A stretch of 64,000 bases of DNA from an uncultured Prochlorococcus sp. (GTDB lineage Bacteria; Cyanobacteriota; Cyanobacteriia; PCC-6307; Cyanobiaceae), in NCBI GenBank assembly GCA_902589115.1, contig CACIRS010000001.1, positions 1 to 64,000 on the forward strand, read 5' to 3'. Under the pieces are notes generated by a model that did no database searches, was not told the DNA's origin, and saw only the letters and a program-made list of their open reading frames with translations. Both the position numbers and the translations under genes were made by a program. Below, piece after piece: positions 62,235 to 64,000 of the stretch. Each line of letters starts with the position of its first letter. Position 1 is the first letter of the stretch.

Positions 62235-63143
62235 ATGCACTTGACTGAATCAGACAATTCAAATACTGAAAATTATGCTCTAAGAGTTTCAGTTTTGAGC
62301 GAAGCTTTACCATATATACAGAAATTCGCAGGGAAAAGAATAGTAATTAAATATGGAGGAGCTGCAATGGCACATAAAGATCTTCAAACAGCTGTTTTTA
62401 GAGATATTGCATTGTTAGCCAGCGTAGGGGTTCAACCAGTTGTGGTGCATGGTGGTGGGCCTGAAATAAATCAATGGTTAAAACGTTTAAATATAAAAGC
62501 AGAATTTCGCGATGGTCTAAGAGTTACAGATGCTCAAACCATGGATGTAGTTGAAATGGTTTTAATTGGAAGAGTTAACAAACAAATTGTTAGTGGATTA
62601 AATAAGCTTGGTGCTTTAGCGATTGGATTAAGTGGAATTGATGGAGGCTTAATTCAAGCCCGACCTTTTGGTGAAGGAAGTCATGGATTTGTGGGAGAAG
62701 TTACAAGGGTCAATCCTGAGGTACTACAACCACTTTTAAATAAAGGATACGTACCAGTTATTTCAAGCGTTGCAGCTACAAGTGATGGCAAGTCTCATAA
62801 TATAAATGCAGATACAGTTGCAGGCGAATTAGCTGCCTCCATGGGTGCTGAAAAGTTAATTCTATTAACTGACACCCCTGGAATTTTAAAAGACAAAGAA
62901 GATCCTTCTACATTAATTAGACAATTAACTCTCTCAGAAGCTAGAAAATTAATTGAGCAAGGGATAGTAAAAGAAGGTATGACTCCCAAAACCGAATGCT
63001 GCATAAGAGCTTTGGCTCAGGGGATTTCTGCTGCGCATATTATTGATGGAAGAGTTCCACATGCATTACTTCTCGAAGTTTTTACTAATGCAGGTATTGG
63101 AACAATGGTTATTGGGAGAGGCAATAAATCTTGTCAAAGCTGA
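62235..63143 (+). CDS. argB: Acetylglutamate kinase
   Basis: [47 protein letters not shown]. Confidence 0.97.
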   Translation: MHLTESDNSNTENYALRVSVLSEALPYIQKFAGKRIVIKYGGAAMAHKDLQTAVFRDIALLASVGVQPVVVHGGGPEINQWLKRLNIKAEFRDGLRVTDAQTMDVVEMVLIGRVNKQIVSGLNKLGALAIGLSGIDGGLIQARPFGEGSHGFVGEVTRVNPEVLQPLLNKGYVPVISSVAATSDGKSHNINADTVAGELAASMGAEKLILLTDTPGILKDKEDPSTLIRQLTLSEARKLIEQGIVKEGMTPKTECCIRALAQGISAAHIIDGRVPHALLLEVFTNAGIGTMVIGRGNKSCQS

Positions 63144-63145
63144 CA

Positions 63146-63619
63146 ATGGCAGAACAGGCCTTAGAAAGTGGAGATTATCAACAATGTCTGAACTTGTTAG
63201 AAGTTTTAGCAAAAGAATATCCTCTAACAGAAAAAAAAGGTGCTCAAATACGTATGCTCATGGTCACAGCATTAATGGGGAAAGGGCAAGAGCAGGAAGC
63301 GATATCTACTTGTCGACTTTTAACTCATTGCAAAGATAATAATCTTCGACAAAAAGCCAAACAATTATTAGAAGTATTAGAGGCACCTAGCCTAGCAAGA
63401 CCGGATAATTGGTCAATAACTTTACCTAAAATAGATTTCACCGATTCCAAAGGAGGAGCGAGGCAAAATCTTAAAAAAAGAATTCAAAAAGAAACACCAC
63501 CCCCTCCACCTACTGGACCTACAAAGTTTTTAAGTATTGGATTTTCTTTCTTAGTATTAACTGTATTAATTGTATTAAGTTTTGCACTTAGTGGCTTTAG
63601 TTTATTTTCAATTTCTTAA
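63146..63619 (+). CDS. Conserved hypothetical protein, TPR-like N-terminus, C-terminal TM
   Basis: MAEQALESGDYQQCLNLLEVLAKEYPL...; PPPPPTGPTKFLSIGFSFLVLTVLIVLSFAL. ATG at 63146 preferred over TTG at 63131. Confidence 0.75.
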   Translation: MAEQALESGDYQQCLNLLEVLAKEYPLTEKKGAQIRMLMVTALMGKGQEQEAISTCRLLTHCKDNNLRQKAKQLLEVLEAPSLARPDNWSITLPKIDFTDSKGGARQNLKKRIQKETPPPPPTGPTKFLSIGFSFLVLTVLIVLSFALSGFSLFSIS

Positions 63620-63752
63620 CTCTTAATCTTTATAATTCATAAGATATTTGCATGAAAAAAATCTACTTTATTTAATCTATTGAAATTCAGATATCTATAG
63701 CAAGGCAAAGGATCTGCATCAAAAGAAACTACCAATTAAATTCTATGCGAAC

Positions 63753-64000
63753 TCAGAGTTGAATTGGGTCTGGGTCTACTGAAAGATTGACACCACTAGG
63801 CAATCCAAACCAAAGAGAGTTGACTTGTGGTAGTGGCAATGGACTCGCTTCGGGTCCATGTAACAAAATTTGCCAGCGACTTTTACCAGCAACTCTAGCG
63901 ATCATCGCAGGAGCAGGTCCTACAAGATTCCATCCCTGAGATACACATAATGGTTTTATCTGTTCAGCCAAAGCAACAGCTGCATTAGCAGTAACAGAAT
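63753..64000 (-). CDS. priA: Primosomal protein N' (PriA), C-terminal part (runs off window end)
   Basis: LVGPAPAMIARVAGKSRWQILLHGPEASPLPLPQV...NLSVDPDPIQL; frame stays open to position 64000. Confidence 0.85.
   Translation of the reverse strand, partial: SVTANAAVALAEQIKPLCVSQGWNLVGPAPAMIARVAGKSRWQILLHGPEASPLPLPQVNSLWFGLPSGVNLSVDPDPIQL

Overview
Low-GC, gene-dense chromosomal window that looks like marine picocyanobacteria (Prochlorococcus-like; genus judged from gene content, not verified). It opens inside dnaA (minus strand, partial) and ends inside priA (minus strand, partial). The centre is an alpha-carboxysome locus: csoS1, cbbL, cbbS, csoS2, csoSCA, csoS4A, csoS4B and a csoS1E-like BMC protein, with an acRAF-like gene and a DUF3136-like gene downstream and rdgB/csoS1D upstream. 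Next comes a chlorophyll block (chlN-chlB-chlL, por, and a 34-aa psaM absent from the ORF track), an acyl/alkane block (ado-aar-accA-SDR), and housekeeping genes (hisG, trpF, ilvB, hemH, cobO, pyrH, frr, tal, ftsI, lepB, ppa, proS, psb27, purA, cutA, cobK, ssb, argB). I found no tRNA, rRNA, CRISPR array, transposon or prophage. The best leads are: paired stem-loops in both spacers flanking cbbS; a LysR-like palindrome and a 15-bp direct repeat upstream of csoS1; the extended CsoS1E; an FtsL-like bitopic protein upstream of ftsI; a dihydroorotase-like protein that has lost its metal-binding His motifs; a transaldolase fused to EF-hands; a solitary, apparently domesticated tyrosine recombinase; and inverted repeats that span the stop codons of convergent gene pairs. 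Family calls come from motif recognition by eye, with no database search.
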